From NCBI GenBank assembly GCA_036444495.1, contig JAZGBC010000053.1, positions 1 to 18,501 of the forward strand: 18,501 nucleotides of DNA, given 5' to 3'. The notes under the pieces are model-generated. The model searched no databases. It had not been told where the DNA came from and saw only the letters and a program-made list of their open reading frames with translations. Of the stretch, positions 6,864 through 15,165 are shown piece by piece. Position numbers and translations under genes: made by a program. Position 1 is the first letter of the stretch. The number at the start of each line of letters is the position of its first letter. The stretch comes from JAZGBC01 sp036444495 (GTDB taxonomy: Bacteria > Pseudomonadota > Alphaproteobacteria > Kiloniellales > J153).

Positions 6864-6892
6864 TGGACGCGGGCACGCGAAGCGCCTATAAG
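6864..6892 (+). promoter_or_regulatory. Putative promoter for serS-surE-pcm
   Basis: TGGACG (6864-6869), 17-bp spacer, TATAAG (6887-6892), 45 nt before the serS ATG. The -10 matches TATAAT at five positions; the -35 matches TTGACA at four. The G/C-rich sequence right after the -10 resembles the tatA and yajC promoters. Confidence 0.4.
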
Positions 6893-6937
6893 GGCGCGCG
6901 AAATCCCTGGCCAAATCTCGATTTACCGTAAGCCTCC

Positions 6938-8215
6938 ATGCTCGACCTCAAATGGATTCGCGAGTTCCCGGCCGAGTTCGATGCCGGACTGACACGCCGC
7001 GGGCTTGAGCCCGCCTCGTCGCGGGTGCTCGATCTCGACGCCAAACGGCGCGAGATCGTGACCGGGCTGCAGGAGTTGCAGACCCGGCGCAACGAATCCT
7101 CCAAGGCGATCGGCGAAGCCAAGCGCAAGGGCGAGGACGCCGGCGCCCAAATGGCCGAAGTGGCCGCGCTCAAGGAGCAGATGGCAACGGCCGAGGAGGC
7201 CGAGCGCGCGGCCGCGGCCGAGTTGGACGAGTTGCTCACCGGCCTGCCGAACACGCCCGGGCCCGACGTGCCCGAGGGCGCGGACGAAAGCGCCAACGTC
7301 ACCCTCCGCACGCAGGGGCAGGCGCCGGCCTTCGACTTCGAGCCGAAGCAGCATTTCGAGCTGGGCGAGGCCCTGGGGCTCATGGACTTCGAGGCCGCGG
7401 TCAAGCTGTCGGGAGCGCGCTTCGTGGTCATGGCGGGCGCGATCGCACGGCTGCACCGGGCCATCGCCAACTTCATGATCGAGCTGCACACCAACGAGCA
7501 CGGCTACCGCGAGATGGCGCCGCCCTATCTGGTGCGCGACGAGGTGCTCTTCGGCACCGGGCAGCTACCCAAGTTCGGCGAGGACCTGTTCCGCACGAGC
7601 GACGGCTTCTGGCTGATCCCGACGGCCGAGGTGCCGCTGACCAACCTGGTGGCCGGCGACATCCTGGACGAGGGCGATCTGCCAAAGCGGGTGACCGCGC
7701 TCACGCCCTGCTTCCGCTCCGAGGCCGGCGCCGCGGGCAAGGACACCCGCGGCATGCTGCGCCAGCATCAGTTCGACAAGGTGGAGATGGTCTCCATCGT
7801 CCATCCGGACCAATCGGACGCGGAGTTGGAGCGCATGACTACTTGCGCCGAGGAGGTGCTCAAGCGCCTCGGCCTGCATTACCGGGTCGTGGTGCTGTCC
7901 ACGGGCGACATGGGCTTTGCCGCGCGCAAGACCCACGACATCGAGGTCTGGCTGCCCGGGCAGGACGCCTTCCGCGAGATTTCCAGCTGCTCCAACTGCT
8001 GGGACTTCCAGGCGCGGCGCATGAAGGCGCGTTTCCGCCCGGCAGGCGGGAAAGGCACGCAGTTCGTGCATACGCTGAACGGCTCGGGCGTGGCGGTGGG
8101 GCGCGCGCTCATCGCGGTGATGGAGAACTATCAGCGTGCCGACGGCTCGATCGAGGTGCCCGAGGTGCTGCGGCCCTACATGGGAGGATTGGACGCAATC
8201 ACGAAGGATGCATAA
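6938..8215 (+). CDS. serS: Serine--tRNA ligase
   Basis: Class II aminoacyl-tRNA synthetase that charges tRNA-Ser (and tRNA-Sec) with serine. The 425-residue length is normal. The N-terminal long antiparallel coiled coil that grips the tRNA spans about 1-105 (MLDLKWIREFP start, then charged helices). The catalytic domain shows TAEVPLTN (229-236), motif 2 FRSEAGAAGKDTRG (259-272) with LRQHQFDKVE, FREISSCSNCWDFQARR (345-361) and motif 3 NGSGVAVGRALIAVMENYQ (381-399). It starts at ATG 6938, where the typical alphaproteobacterial N-terminus begins; no clear Shine-Dalgarno is visible. surE begins inside its last codons (8-bp overlap), so serS-surE-pcm form one translationally coupled unit. Confidence 0.98.
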   Translation: MLDLKWIREFPAEFDAGLTRRGLEPASSRVLDLDAKRREIVTGLQELQTRRNESSKAIGEAKRKGEDAGAQMAEVAALKEQMATAEEAERAAAAELDELLTGLPNTPGPDVPEGADESANVTLRTQGQAPAFDFEPKQHFELGEALGLMDFEAAVKLSGARFVVMAGAIARLHRAIANFMIELHTNEHGYREMAPPYLVRDEVLFGTGQLPKFGEDLFRTSDGFWLIPTAEVPLTNLVAGDILDEGDLPKRVTALTPCFRSEAGAAGKDTRGMLRQHQFDKVEMVSIVHPDQSDAELERMTTCAEEVLKRLGLHYRVVVLSTGDMGFAARKTHDIEVWLPGQDAFREISSCSNCWDFQARRMKARFRPAGGKGTQFVHTLNGSGVAVGRALIAVMENYQRADGSIEVPEVLRPYMGGLDAITKDA

Positions 8216-8990
8216 CGGGGGGCTCGAACTCGCCCAGGCGAGAATCCTGGTGACCAACGACGACGGCATCCACGCGCCGGGCCTCCAGGTCCTGGAGCGG
8301 ATCGCCAGGTCGCTGTCGGATGACGTCTGGGTCGTGGCGCCCGAGGCCGAGCAGAGCGCCACCAGCCACTCGCTCACGTTGCGCCGGCCCGTGCGCCCGC
8401 GCCGGCACGAGGAGCAACGCTTCTCCGTGGACGGCACGCCGACCGACTGCGTGCTCGTGGCGCACCGCTATATTTTGAAGGAGCGGCCGCCGGATCTCGT
8501 CCTCTCGGGCATCAACCACGGGTCCAACCTGGGCGAGGACGTGACCTATTCGGGCACGGTGGCGGCCGCCATGGAGGCCGCGCTCCTGGGTGTGCCGGCC
8601 ATCGCGCTGAGCCAGATGCGCCAGGGCGACGAGAAGATCGCCTGGGAGACCGCCGAGCGCTATGCGCCGGAGATCATCGGGCACCTGGTCTCGATGCCCT
8701 GGCCGCGGGATCTCCTGGTCAACGTGAATTTCCCGCCGCTGCCGCCCGATCGGGTGCGCGGCATCCGGGCCTGCCGCCAGGGGCGGCGCGACGTGGGCAC
8801 CACGGTCACCGAGAGCCAGGACCCGAGCGGGCGGACCTACCTTTGGATCGGCAACTTCCTGAACGACGACAGCACGGACCTGAGCACCGATCTCGCGGCC
8901 GTGACCGAAGGCGCCATCTCGATCACGCCGCTGCACCTGGACATGACGCACAAGGCGACGCTTGAAACGCTCTCGGGGATCTTCCAGTGA
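8208..8990 (+). CDS. surE: 5'/3'-nucleotidase SurE
   Basis: Metal-dependent survival protein that dephosphorylates nucleoside 5'- and 3'-monophosphates and short polyphosphate in the cytoplasm. Visible motifs: ILVTNDDGIHAPG with metal ligands Asp18-Asp19, Ser50 in the EQSATSHSLTL segment, DGTPTDCV (75-82), and SGINHGSNLGEDVTYSGT (100-117) with Asn103 as the fourth ligand. The frame is open back to 8136, but ATG 8208 is selected because it overlaps the serS stop by 8 bp, has AAGG just upstream and gives the usual short lead to the NDDG motif; the protein is then 260 residues. The 3' end overlaps pcm by 4 bp (GTGA). The pairing with pcm is conserved across proteobacteria. Confidence 0.96.
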   Translation: MHNGGLELAQARILVTNDDGIHAPGLQVLERIARSLSDDVWVVAPEAEQSATSHSLTLRRPVRPRRHEEQRFSVDGTPTDCVLVAHRYILKERPPDLVLSGINHGSNLGEDVTYSGTVAAAMEAALLGVPAIALSQMRQGDEKIAWETAERYAPEIIGHLVSMPWPRDLLVNVNFPPLPPDRVRGIRACRQGRRDVGTTVTESQDPSGRTYLWIGNFLNDDSTDLSTDLAAVTEGAISITPLHLDMTHKATLETLSGIFQ

Positions 8991-9661
8991 ACAGCAGTAC
9001 GGGCCACGCCGCGCGCAAGATCAGGCTGCTCATGCAACTGCGCCGGGCCGGGATCGCCGAAACCGACGTGCTCTCGGCCATCGAGCGCATCCCGCGAGAG
9101 GTTTTCGTGCCCAAGGCCTTCGAGGACCAGGCCTACGAGAACACGGCGCTGCCCATCGGCAAGGGCCAGACCCTGAGCCAGCCCGAGGTGGTCGCGGTCA
9201 TGACCCAGGCGCTCGCGGTGGACCGCCGGCTCAAGGTGCTCGAAGTGGGCACCGGCTCGGGCTATCAGGCGGCGGTGCTCTCGCGCCTCTGCCGGCGCCT
9301 CTACACCATCGAGCGGCACAAGGAGCTCCTGGAGGACGCGGAGGCCCGTTTTCTTAAGCTGCGCCTGCACAACATAACGACGCGGGTCGGCGACGGTGCC
9401 GAGGGCTGGCCCGAGCAGGCGCCCTTCTCGCGCATCATCGTGACCGCGGCGGCCGCGCAGGTGCCCGGCGCGCTCATCGATCAGCTCGGCCCCGGGGGCA
9501 TCATGGTCGTGCCCGTGGGCCGGCGGAGCGGCGTGCAGGAACTGCTGCGCCTGACCCGGACGGAGTCCGGCGTGCAGGAGGAAAACCTGGGCCCGGTGCG
9601 CTTCGTGCCGCTGGTCAAGGCGCTCGGCGAGGCCGGACGCGGCTGGCCGCTCGTAGTATAA
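8987..9661 (+). CDS. pcm: Protein-L-isoaspartate O-methyltransferase
   Basis: Repair enzyme that methylates L-isoaspartyl residues formed by ageing of proteins, using S-adenosylmethionine. The protein has 224 residues, a normal size. The substrate-binding segment KGQTLSQPEVVAVMTQAL (59-76) carries the TxSQP core, and the SAM-binding motif I is VLEVGTGSGYQAAVLS (84-99); IIVTAAAAQVP and DQLGPGGIMVVPVG further on are motifs II and III. The start is GTG at 8987 in the GTGA overlap with surE. The last residues end at TAA 9659-9661, after which a 117-nt gap with two hairpins separates it from the lipoprotein gene. Confidence 0.97.
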   Translation: MNSSTGHAARKIRLLMQLRRAGIAETDVLSAIERIPREVFVPKAFEDQAYENTALPIGKGQTLSQPEVVAVMTQALAVDRRLKVLEVGTGSGYQAAVLSRLCRRLYTIERHKELLEDAEARFLKLRLHNITTRVGDGAEGWPEQAPFSRIIVTAAAAQVPGALIDQLGPGGIMVVPVGRRSGVQELLRLTRTESGVQEENLGPVRFVPLVKALGEAGRGWPLVV

Positions 9662-9703
9662 CCCTGGACCTGGCGGCCAGACTTTGGCATGAAGGGCTAA
9701 TCC

Positions 9704-9728
9704 GGGTTCGCGCCCCCGCGGCGAACCC
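9704..9728 (+). terminator. Hairpin after pcm
   Basis: Perfect 8-bp inverted repeat GGGTTCGC (9704-9711) / GCGAACCC (9721-9728) with a 9-nt loop, 42 nt after the pcm stop. No T-run follows, so termination without Rho is doubtful; an operator or RNA structure is equally possible. Confidence 0.35.
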
Positions 9729-9752
9729 ATGAAAAACGAGTCTTAACTAGGG

Positions 9753-9771
9753 CGCGAGCGAGCGGCTCGCG
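9753..9771 (+). other. Second hairpin just before the nlpD start
   Basis: CGCGAGC (9753-9759) pairs with GCTCGCG (9765-9771) around a 5-nt loop, 7 bp. It ends 7 nt before the ATG at 9779 and would cover the only purine-rich stretch there, so it could limit translation initiation. Function is unproven. Confidence 0.3.
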
Positions 9772-9778
9772 GCGGTTT

Positions 9779-10849
9779 ATGCGGGGTTCCTCTTTCGCAG
9801 CGACTCTTTGGCTTGCCGGGGCCTTGGCGCTGGCCCTTGGCGGCTGTGTCATGAGTGGCACGAGCGGCACGGGCGGACCGAGTACCTTCTTTGCCCGCAC
9901 GCCGCTCGACCCACCGCCGATCCCCTCACGCAAACCCCGGCCGCCCGGTTGGGCCGCCCTTCAAGCCGCTCCCGTTTCCCAGGCCGCCCCCGTATCCCAG
10001 GCTATCACCACCGAATCGCTCTCACCGATTAAGACCATTCCGGCTAAGCGCCCGGCGCTCGCCGTGGCCGGCTACCGCGTGCAGGCGGGGGATACGGTCT
10101 ATGCCGTGGCGCGCCGTTTCGACGTGCCCCTGCGCAGCGTGATCGACGCCAACCGCTTGCGCCCGCCCTATGGCCTGCGCGTCGGGCAGCAGCTGACGAT
10201 CCCCGAGCCGCGCCGGCACCAGGTCGCCAAGGGCGACACGGTCTACGGCATCTCGCGGCGCTATGGCGTGGAGTTGAGCCAGCTCGTCCGGCTCAACCGT
10301 CTCAAGCAGCCCTATGCCATCGCGCCGGGCAGGACCCTCACCCTGCCGGTCAGCGGTCGGGCGACGCAACAGGCCGCCCTGACACCCGGGACCCTGAGCG
10401 CGCCGGCAAAAACACGGGCGCGCCCGTTGCCCATCCCGAAACCGCCGCCACGCGCGGGCAGCAAGTTCCTCTGGCCGGTGCGCGGCAAGCTGATCACCCG
10501 CTACGGCCCCAGGAAGGGCGGCGCCTACAACGACGGCATCAACATCGCGGCCCCGCGCGGCGCGCCGGTGCAGGCGGCGGACAACGGTGTGGTGGCCTAT
10601 GTGGGCAACGAGCTGCGCGGCTTCGGCAACCTGATCCTGCTCAAGCACGCCGGCGGCTGGATCACCGCCTATGCCCACACCGAAGGCGCCGCGGTAAAGC
10701 GCGGCCAGAAGGTCAAGCGCGGCCAGACCATCGCGCGCATCGGCAGCTCGGGCAACGTCTCGCGCCCGCAGCTGCATTTCGAGATCCGCAAGGGTACCCG
10801 CGCGGTCAATCCCACCGGCCTGCTCGGCCCGCAGCGCGCGGCGGGGTAA
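9779..10849 (+). CDS. nlpD: NlpD-like lipoprotein: two LysM domains and a degenerate M23/LytM domain
   Basis: Outer-envelope lipoprotein of the EnvC/NlpD/DipM group, which activates amidases that split septal peptidoglycan. A lipoprotein signal peptide ends in LGGC (20-23), with Cys23 the lipidation site. A Pro-rich linker contains a doubled AAPVSQ (63-74). LysM 1 spans about 99-142 and LysM 2 about 147-190 (both with GDTVY), and the LytM domain about 235-345 (WPVRGKLITRYG onward). In the LytM domain the metal ligands are mostly lost: the HxxxD pair reads N251-D-G-I-N255, and the HxH motif reads Q331-L-H333; His300 and His333 remain. E. coli NlpD also lacks the first His, so a regulatory, non-catalytic role is likely. 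Position after surE-pcm is the classic nlpD context. It converges with the next gene, 4 nt apart. Confidence 0.9.
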   Translation: MRGSSFAATLWLAGALALALGGCVMSGTSGTGGPSTFFARTPLDPPPIPSRKPRPPGWAALQAAPVSQAAPVSQAITTESLSPIKTIPAKRPALAVAGYRVQAGDTVYAVARRFDVPLRSVIDANRLRPPYGLRVGQQLTIPEPRRHQVAKGDTVYGISRRYGVELSQLVRLNRLKQPYAIAPGRTLTLPVSGRATQQAALTPGTLSAPAKTRARPLPIPKPPPRAGSKFLWPVRGKLITRYGPRKGGAYNDGINIAAPRGAPVQAADNGVVAYVGNELRGFGNLILLKHAGGWITAYAHTEGAAVKRGQKVKRGQTIARIGSSGNVSRPQLHFEIRKGTRAVNPTGLLGPQRAAG

Positions 10850-10853
10850 GCCC

Positions 10854-11735
10854 CTAATCCAGCCGCTTGCCGAGGCGCCCGGCCAGGTCCTGGATGTATT
10901 GCCAGGCGACGCGGCCCGAGCGGCCGCCGCGGGTGATGGACCATTCGTTGGCCTCGGCGCGCAGGCTGTCCGCCGGCAGCTCCAGCCCATAGTACCGCGC
11001 GTAGCCCTCGATCATGGCGAAGTAGGTATCCTGATCGCAGTTGTGGAAGCCGAGCCACAGCCCGAAGCGGTCCGACAGGCTGACCTTCTCCTCCACCGCT
11101 TCCGAGGTGTGGATCGCGGTGGAGCGCTCGTTCTCGATCATGTCGCGCGGCATGAGGTGGCGCCGGTTCGAGGTGGCGTAGAAGATCACGTTGTCCGGCC
11201 GGCCCTCGATGCCGCCCTCGAGCACGGCCTTCAAGGACTTGTAGCTGGTGTCCGTGCCGTCGAAGCTGAGATCGTCGCAGAACAGGATGCAGCGCCGCGG
11301 GTCCCCGCGCAGGTGCCGAAGCAGGCGCGGCAGCGAGGTCACGTCCTCGCGGTGGATCTCGACCAGCGCCAGGCGGTCCCGGCCGTTGCCCTTGGTCTCT
11401 TCGTTGACCCGGGCGTGGATCGCCTTGACCAGCGAGGACTTGCCCATGCCGCGCGCGCCCCAGAGCAGGGCGTTGTTGGCCGGCAGGCCGGCGGCAAAGC
11501 GGCGCGTGTTTTCCAGCAGGATCTCGGCCTGGCGCTCGATACCTTTGAGCAGGCCGAAGTCCACGCGGTTGACCCGGGGCACGGCCTCCAGGCGGTCGTG
11601 GTCGGCGCGCCAGACGAAGGCCTCCGCGGTCTCCAGGCCGTCGGAGGCGGGCACGCTGGGGGCCAGGCGCTCCAGCGCGTCGGCGACGCGCCGCAGCAGG
11701 GGCACCAGGTCCTGAGGTTTGCCGGGCTTGCTCAT
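10854..11735 (-). CDS. AAA+ family ATPase of the DUF815 type
   Basis: A 293-residue cytoplasmic P-loop ATPase matching the uncharacterised DUF815 family that is widespread in proteobacteria. Seen directly: Walker A GARGMGKSS (93-101), Walker B ILFCDDLSF (150-158), sensor-1 FYATSNRRH (185-193, Asn190), a likely arginine-finger segment SDRFG (221-225) and a C-terminal GGRSGRVAWQ (270-279) that may be sensor 2. The N-terminal 60 residues include a short helical region. GGAG lies about 7 nt upstream of the ATG on this strand, just inside a large palindrome. The stop is only 4 nt from the end of nlpD on the other strand, so the transcripts must overlap or end within coding sequence. No biochemical role is established for the family. 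Confidence 0.9.
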   Translation of the reverse strand: MSKPGKPQDLVPLLRRVADALERLAPSVPASDGLETAEAFVWRADHDRLEAVPRVNRVDFGLLKGIERQAEILLENTRRFAAGLPANNALLWGARGMGKSSLVKAIHARVNEETKGNGRDRLALVEIHREDVTSLPRLLRHLRGDPRRCILFCDDLSFDGTDTSYKSLKAVLEGGIEGRPDNVIFYATSNRRHLMPRDMIENERSTAIHTSEAVEEKVSLSDRFGLWLGFHNCDQDTYFAMIEGYARYYGLELPADSLRAEANEWSITRGGRSGRVAWQYIQDLAGRLGKRLD

Positions 11736-11751
11736 GGCCGCTCCGAATTCC

Positions 11752-11804
11752 AGCGCCCCGAATCCAAAATTCGAGTCATCGAATTTCGGATTAGAAGGGG
11801 CGCT
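11752..11804. repeat. 53-bp interrupted palindrome upstream of the DUF815 gene
   Basis: Nested complementary arms: AGCGCCCC (11752-11759) with GGGGCGCT (11797-11804), AATCC (11761-11765) with GGATT (11788-11792), and AAATTCGA (11767-11774) with TCGAATTT (11779-11786), around the loop GTCA. In total 21 bp are paired, with one A-C mismatch and a 1x4 internal loop. It is A/T-rich in the centre, unlike the surrounding DNA. The 351-bp gap 11736-12086 holds this element, two more palindromes, a G-rich repeat and a promoter, and no convincing gene. Confidence 0.7.
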
Positions 11805-11811
11805 ACCTAAT

Positions 11812-11829
11812 TGAATCTAGTGTGATTCA
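11812..11829. repeat. Small palindrome (second in the series)
   Basis: TGAATC (11812-11817) pairs with GATTCA (11824-11829) around the 6-nt loop TAGTGT. It begins 8 nt after the large palindrome and ends 3 nt before the third one. Confidence 0.5.
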
Positions 11830-11831
11830 GC

Positions 11832-11870
11832 TTCCGTTATTCGGCAAATTCGATGTGCCGAATATCGGAA
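11832..11870. repeat. 39-bp palindrome (third in the series)
   Basis: TTCCG (11832-11836) pairs with CGGAA (11866-11870), and ATTCGGCA (11839-11846) with TGCCGAAT (11856-11863). T11838-A11864 adds one pair and T11837/T11865 is a mismatch, giving 14 bp around a 9-nt loop. The octamer AAATTCGA at 11846-11853 is the same as in the inner arm of the first palindrome (11767-11774). Confidence 0.65.
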
Positions 11871-11960
11871 CCATCACGCTAGCGGAAAGGCGTAAAAAAT
11901 ACCCCTCTCAAAACGGGCGGCAGAGCCTAGTCCCGGCGGCAGGTGCCGTCAATCCGGCGG

Positions 11961-12000
11961 CCGGGAAGGCCCGGGGAGACCCGGGGAGGCCCGGGGCGGG
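11961..12000 (+). repeat. Four tandem 10-bp G/C-rich repeats before the yajC promoter
   Basis: Four units in phase: CCGGGAAGGC, CCGGGGAGAC, CCGGGGAGGC, CCGGGGCGGG. The unit equals about one helical turn, and the G-runs (GGG, then three GGGG, then GGG) could form a G-quadruplex on the + strand. The array ends 7 nt before the -35 hexamer of the yajC promoter. Confidence 0.6.
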
Positions 12001-12007
12001 CACGGCG

Positions 12008-12035
12008 TTGCAATTCGCGGGCGGGCCGCTATAGT
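12008..12035 (+). promoter_or_regulatory. Sigma70-type promoter for yajC-secD-secF
   Basis: TTGCAA (12008-12013), 16-bp spacer, TATAGT (12030-12035), followed by CCGCC. ATAGTCCGCC at 12031-12040 is identical to the -10 region of the tatA promoter. Transcription should begin near 12042, giving a leader of about 45 nt that contains AAGGGA (12074-12079), 7 nt before the yajC ATG. Confidence 0.55.
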
Positions 12036-12086
12036 CCGCCGGTTCGCCCGTCAGGGGCCCCCTGGGACCAGGCAAGGGACCGTTTC

Positions 12087-12521
12087 ATGCTGATTTCACT
12101 GGCCTACGCGCAAGATGCTGGAGGAGGGGGGGACTCCGGGCTGATTACCCTGCTCCCGCTCGTTCTCATCTTCGTGGTCTTCTATTTCCTGCTGATCCGG
12201 CCGCAGCAGAAGAAAATGAAGACGCACCGCTCGATGGTGGAGGCGGTGCAGCGCGGCGATCAAGTGGTGACCGGCGGCGGCATCGTGGGCACCGTCACCA
12301 AGGCGCCGTCCGAAGGCAGCCAAATTCAGATCGAGATCGCCGAAGGGGTGCGTGTAAAGGTGGTGCGTCAGACGCTCCAGGAAGTCATCTCCAAGGACAA
12401 GCCCGCTGACAAGGGCGGCCGGGGCTCGAAGCCGGCCAACGACGATAAAGGCCCGGTCCGGAGACGGGGCGGCTTTGGACTTTCCAGCCTCTTCGGTTCG
12501 AAGGACAAATCCGGCGGCTAG
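12087..12521 (+). CDS. yajC: Preprotein translocase accessory subunit YajC
   Basis: Small inner-membrane partner of SecDF in the Sec holotranslocon. It has 144 residues. A short periplasmic N-terminus with Gly-rich residues precedes one transmembrane helix (about 19-37), which ends in the family signature LLIRPQQKKMK (35-45); then RGDQVVTGGGIVGTV (56-70) is the conserved cytoplasmic beta region. The tail from about 105 on is basic and Gly/Lys/Arg-rich, somewhat longer than in E. coli YajC (110 residues). The frame is open upstream to 11943, but ATG 12087 is chosen for AAGGGA 7 nt before it and for the placement of the membrane helix. It is followed by secD after 51 nt. Confidence 0.96.
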   Translation: MLISLAYAQDAGGGGDSGLITLLPLVLIFVVFYFLLIRPQQKKMKTHRSMVEAVQRGDQVVTGGGIVGTVTKAPSEGSQIQIEIAEGVRVKVVRQTLQEVISKDKPADKGGRGSKPANDDKGPVRRRGGFGLSSLFGSKDKSGG

Positions 12522-12572
12522 ACCTGCAGGCGCAGGCACCGCAGCGGAATTCACGGCGGACAGCAACGGCAT

Positions 12573-14141
<1,569 letters not shown>

Positions 14142-14151
14142 GGGTCACGGT

Positions 14152-15078
14152 ATGGCGCTGATCCGCAAAGTCCCGCTCTCGCCCAACATCGAATTCCTCG
14201 GGCGGCGCAAGCTGTCCCTGGCGCTCTCGGCTTTCCTGGTCCTGGCCTCCTTCGGCCTGTTCGGGATCCTGGGGCTCAACATGGGCATCGACTTCAGAGG
14301 CGGCATCCTGATCGAGGCCCGCACCGCCGTCCCGGCGGACCTTGGCGACCTGCGCGCTCGCTTGGGCGCGCTGGGCCTCGGCGAGGTGACCCTGCAGGAG
14401 TTCGGCGCCGAGACCGACCTGCTGATCAACGTGCAGCGCCAGGAAGGCGACGAGAAGGCGCAGATCAAGGCCATCGAGGCGGTTAAGACCGAACTCGGCG
14501 ATCTCGTGGAGGAGTACCGGCGAGTCGAGTTCGTCGGCCCCAAGGTGGGCGGCGAGCTGAAGCGGGCCGGCGCCCTGGCCACGGGGCTGGCGCTGCTCGG
14601 CATCGGGCTCTACATCTGGTTCCGCTTCGAATGGCAGTTCGCCTTGGCGGCGCTCGTCGCGCTGATCCACGACGTGCTGGCGACCATCGGCTTTTTCGCG
14701 CTGACCCAGATCGAGTTCAACCTGGCCACGCTCGCCGCCGTCCTCACCATCGCCGGCTATTCGATCAACGATACGGTGGTCATCTTCGACCGCGTGCGCG
14801 AGACCCTGCGCAAGTACAAGAAGATGCCCATGTTCGATCTCTTGAACCTGGCTATCAACAACACCCTGTCGCGCACGATCCTGACCAGCGTCACCACCCT
14901 GCTGGCGCTGATCTCGCTCTTCCTGTTCGGCGGCGAGGTGATTCGCGGCTTTACCGCCGGGCTCATCTGGGGCGTGCTCATCGGCACCTATTCCTCCATC
15001 GGCCTGGCGGTGCCGCTGCTCAGCTTCATGAATCTGCGCGGGACGCTCCCGGGCGCCGGGGCCAAGGAAACTACCTGA
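14152..15078 (+). CDS. secF: Protein translocase subunit SecF
   Basis: Partner of SecD in the proton-driven export complex. It has 308 residues, the typical length. The first membrane helix (about 21-42) leads to the conserved GIDFRGG (45-51) at the start of the periplasmic P4 domain. FVGPKVGGEL (127-136) precedes the second helix, ALVALIHDVL (167-176) lies in the bundle, and GYSINDTVVIFDRVRE (202-217) is the signature shared with SecD, with its conserved Asp. NNTLSRTILTSVTTLL (236-251) and a last pair of helices end the protein. The gene closes the yajC-secDF operon and is followed by a strong hairpin terminator 39 nt after its stop. Confidence 0.97.
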   Translation: MALIRKVPLSPNIEFLGRRKLSLALSAFLVLASFGLFGILGLNMGIDFRGGILIEARTAVPADLGDLRARLGALGLGEVTLQEFGAETDLLINVQRQEGDEKAQIKAIEAVKTELGDLVEEYRRVEFVGPKVGGELKRAGALATGLALLGIGLYIWFRFEWQFALAALVALIHDVLATIGFFALTQIEFNLATLAAVLTIAGYSINDTVVIFDRVRETLRKYKKMPMFDLLNLAINNTLSRTILTSVTTLLALISLFLFGGEVIRGFTAGLIWGVLIGTYSSIGLAVPLLSFMNLRGTLPGAGAKETT

Positions 15079-15117
15079 CGGGGATAACCGAGGCGGGCCA
15101 TGCTTAGCACACAAGAA

Positions 15118-15143
15118 AAACGGGGCCCGAAGGGGCCCCGTTT
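15118..15143. terminator. Bidirectional intrinsic terminator between secF and the PuuD-like gene
   Basis: Perfect 11-bp stem AAACGGGGCCC (15118-15128) / GGGCCCCGTTT (15133-15143) with a 4-nt loop. On the - strand it is followed by a strong U-run (complement of AAGAAAAA, 15113-15120) and has a UUCG-containing loop, so it ends the - strand gene well. For secF on the + strand the U-run is only three. Confidence 0.85.
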
Positions 15144-15165
15144 CGCGTCATCGGTCCGCCTGTTC

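Noticed and set aside
10899..11810. 303-codon open frame on the + strand opposite the DUF815 ATPase
   Set aside because: The - strand frame has all ATPase motifs; the + strand product has none and runs into the palindrome region.
11822..12034. 70-codon open frame (GTG start) in the gap before yajC
   Set aside because: It reads through the third palindrome and the decamer repeats into the yajC promoter, has no ribosome binding site and resembles no family I know.
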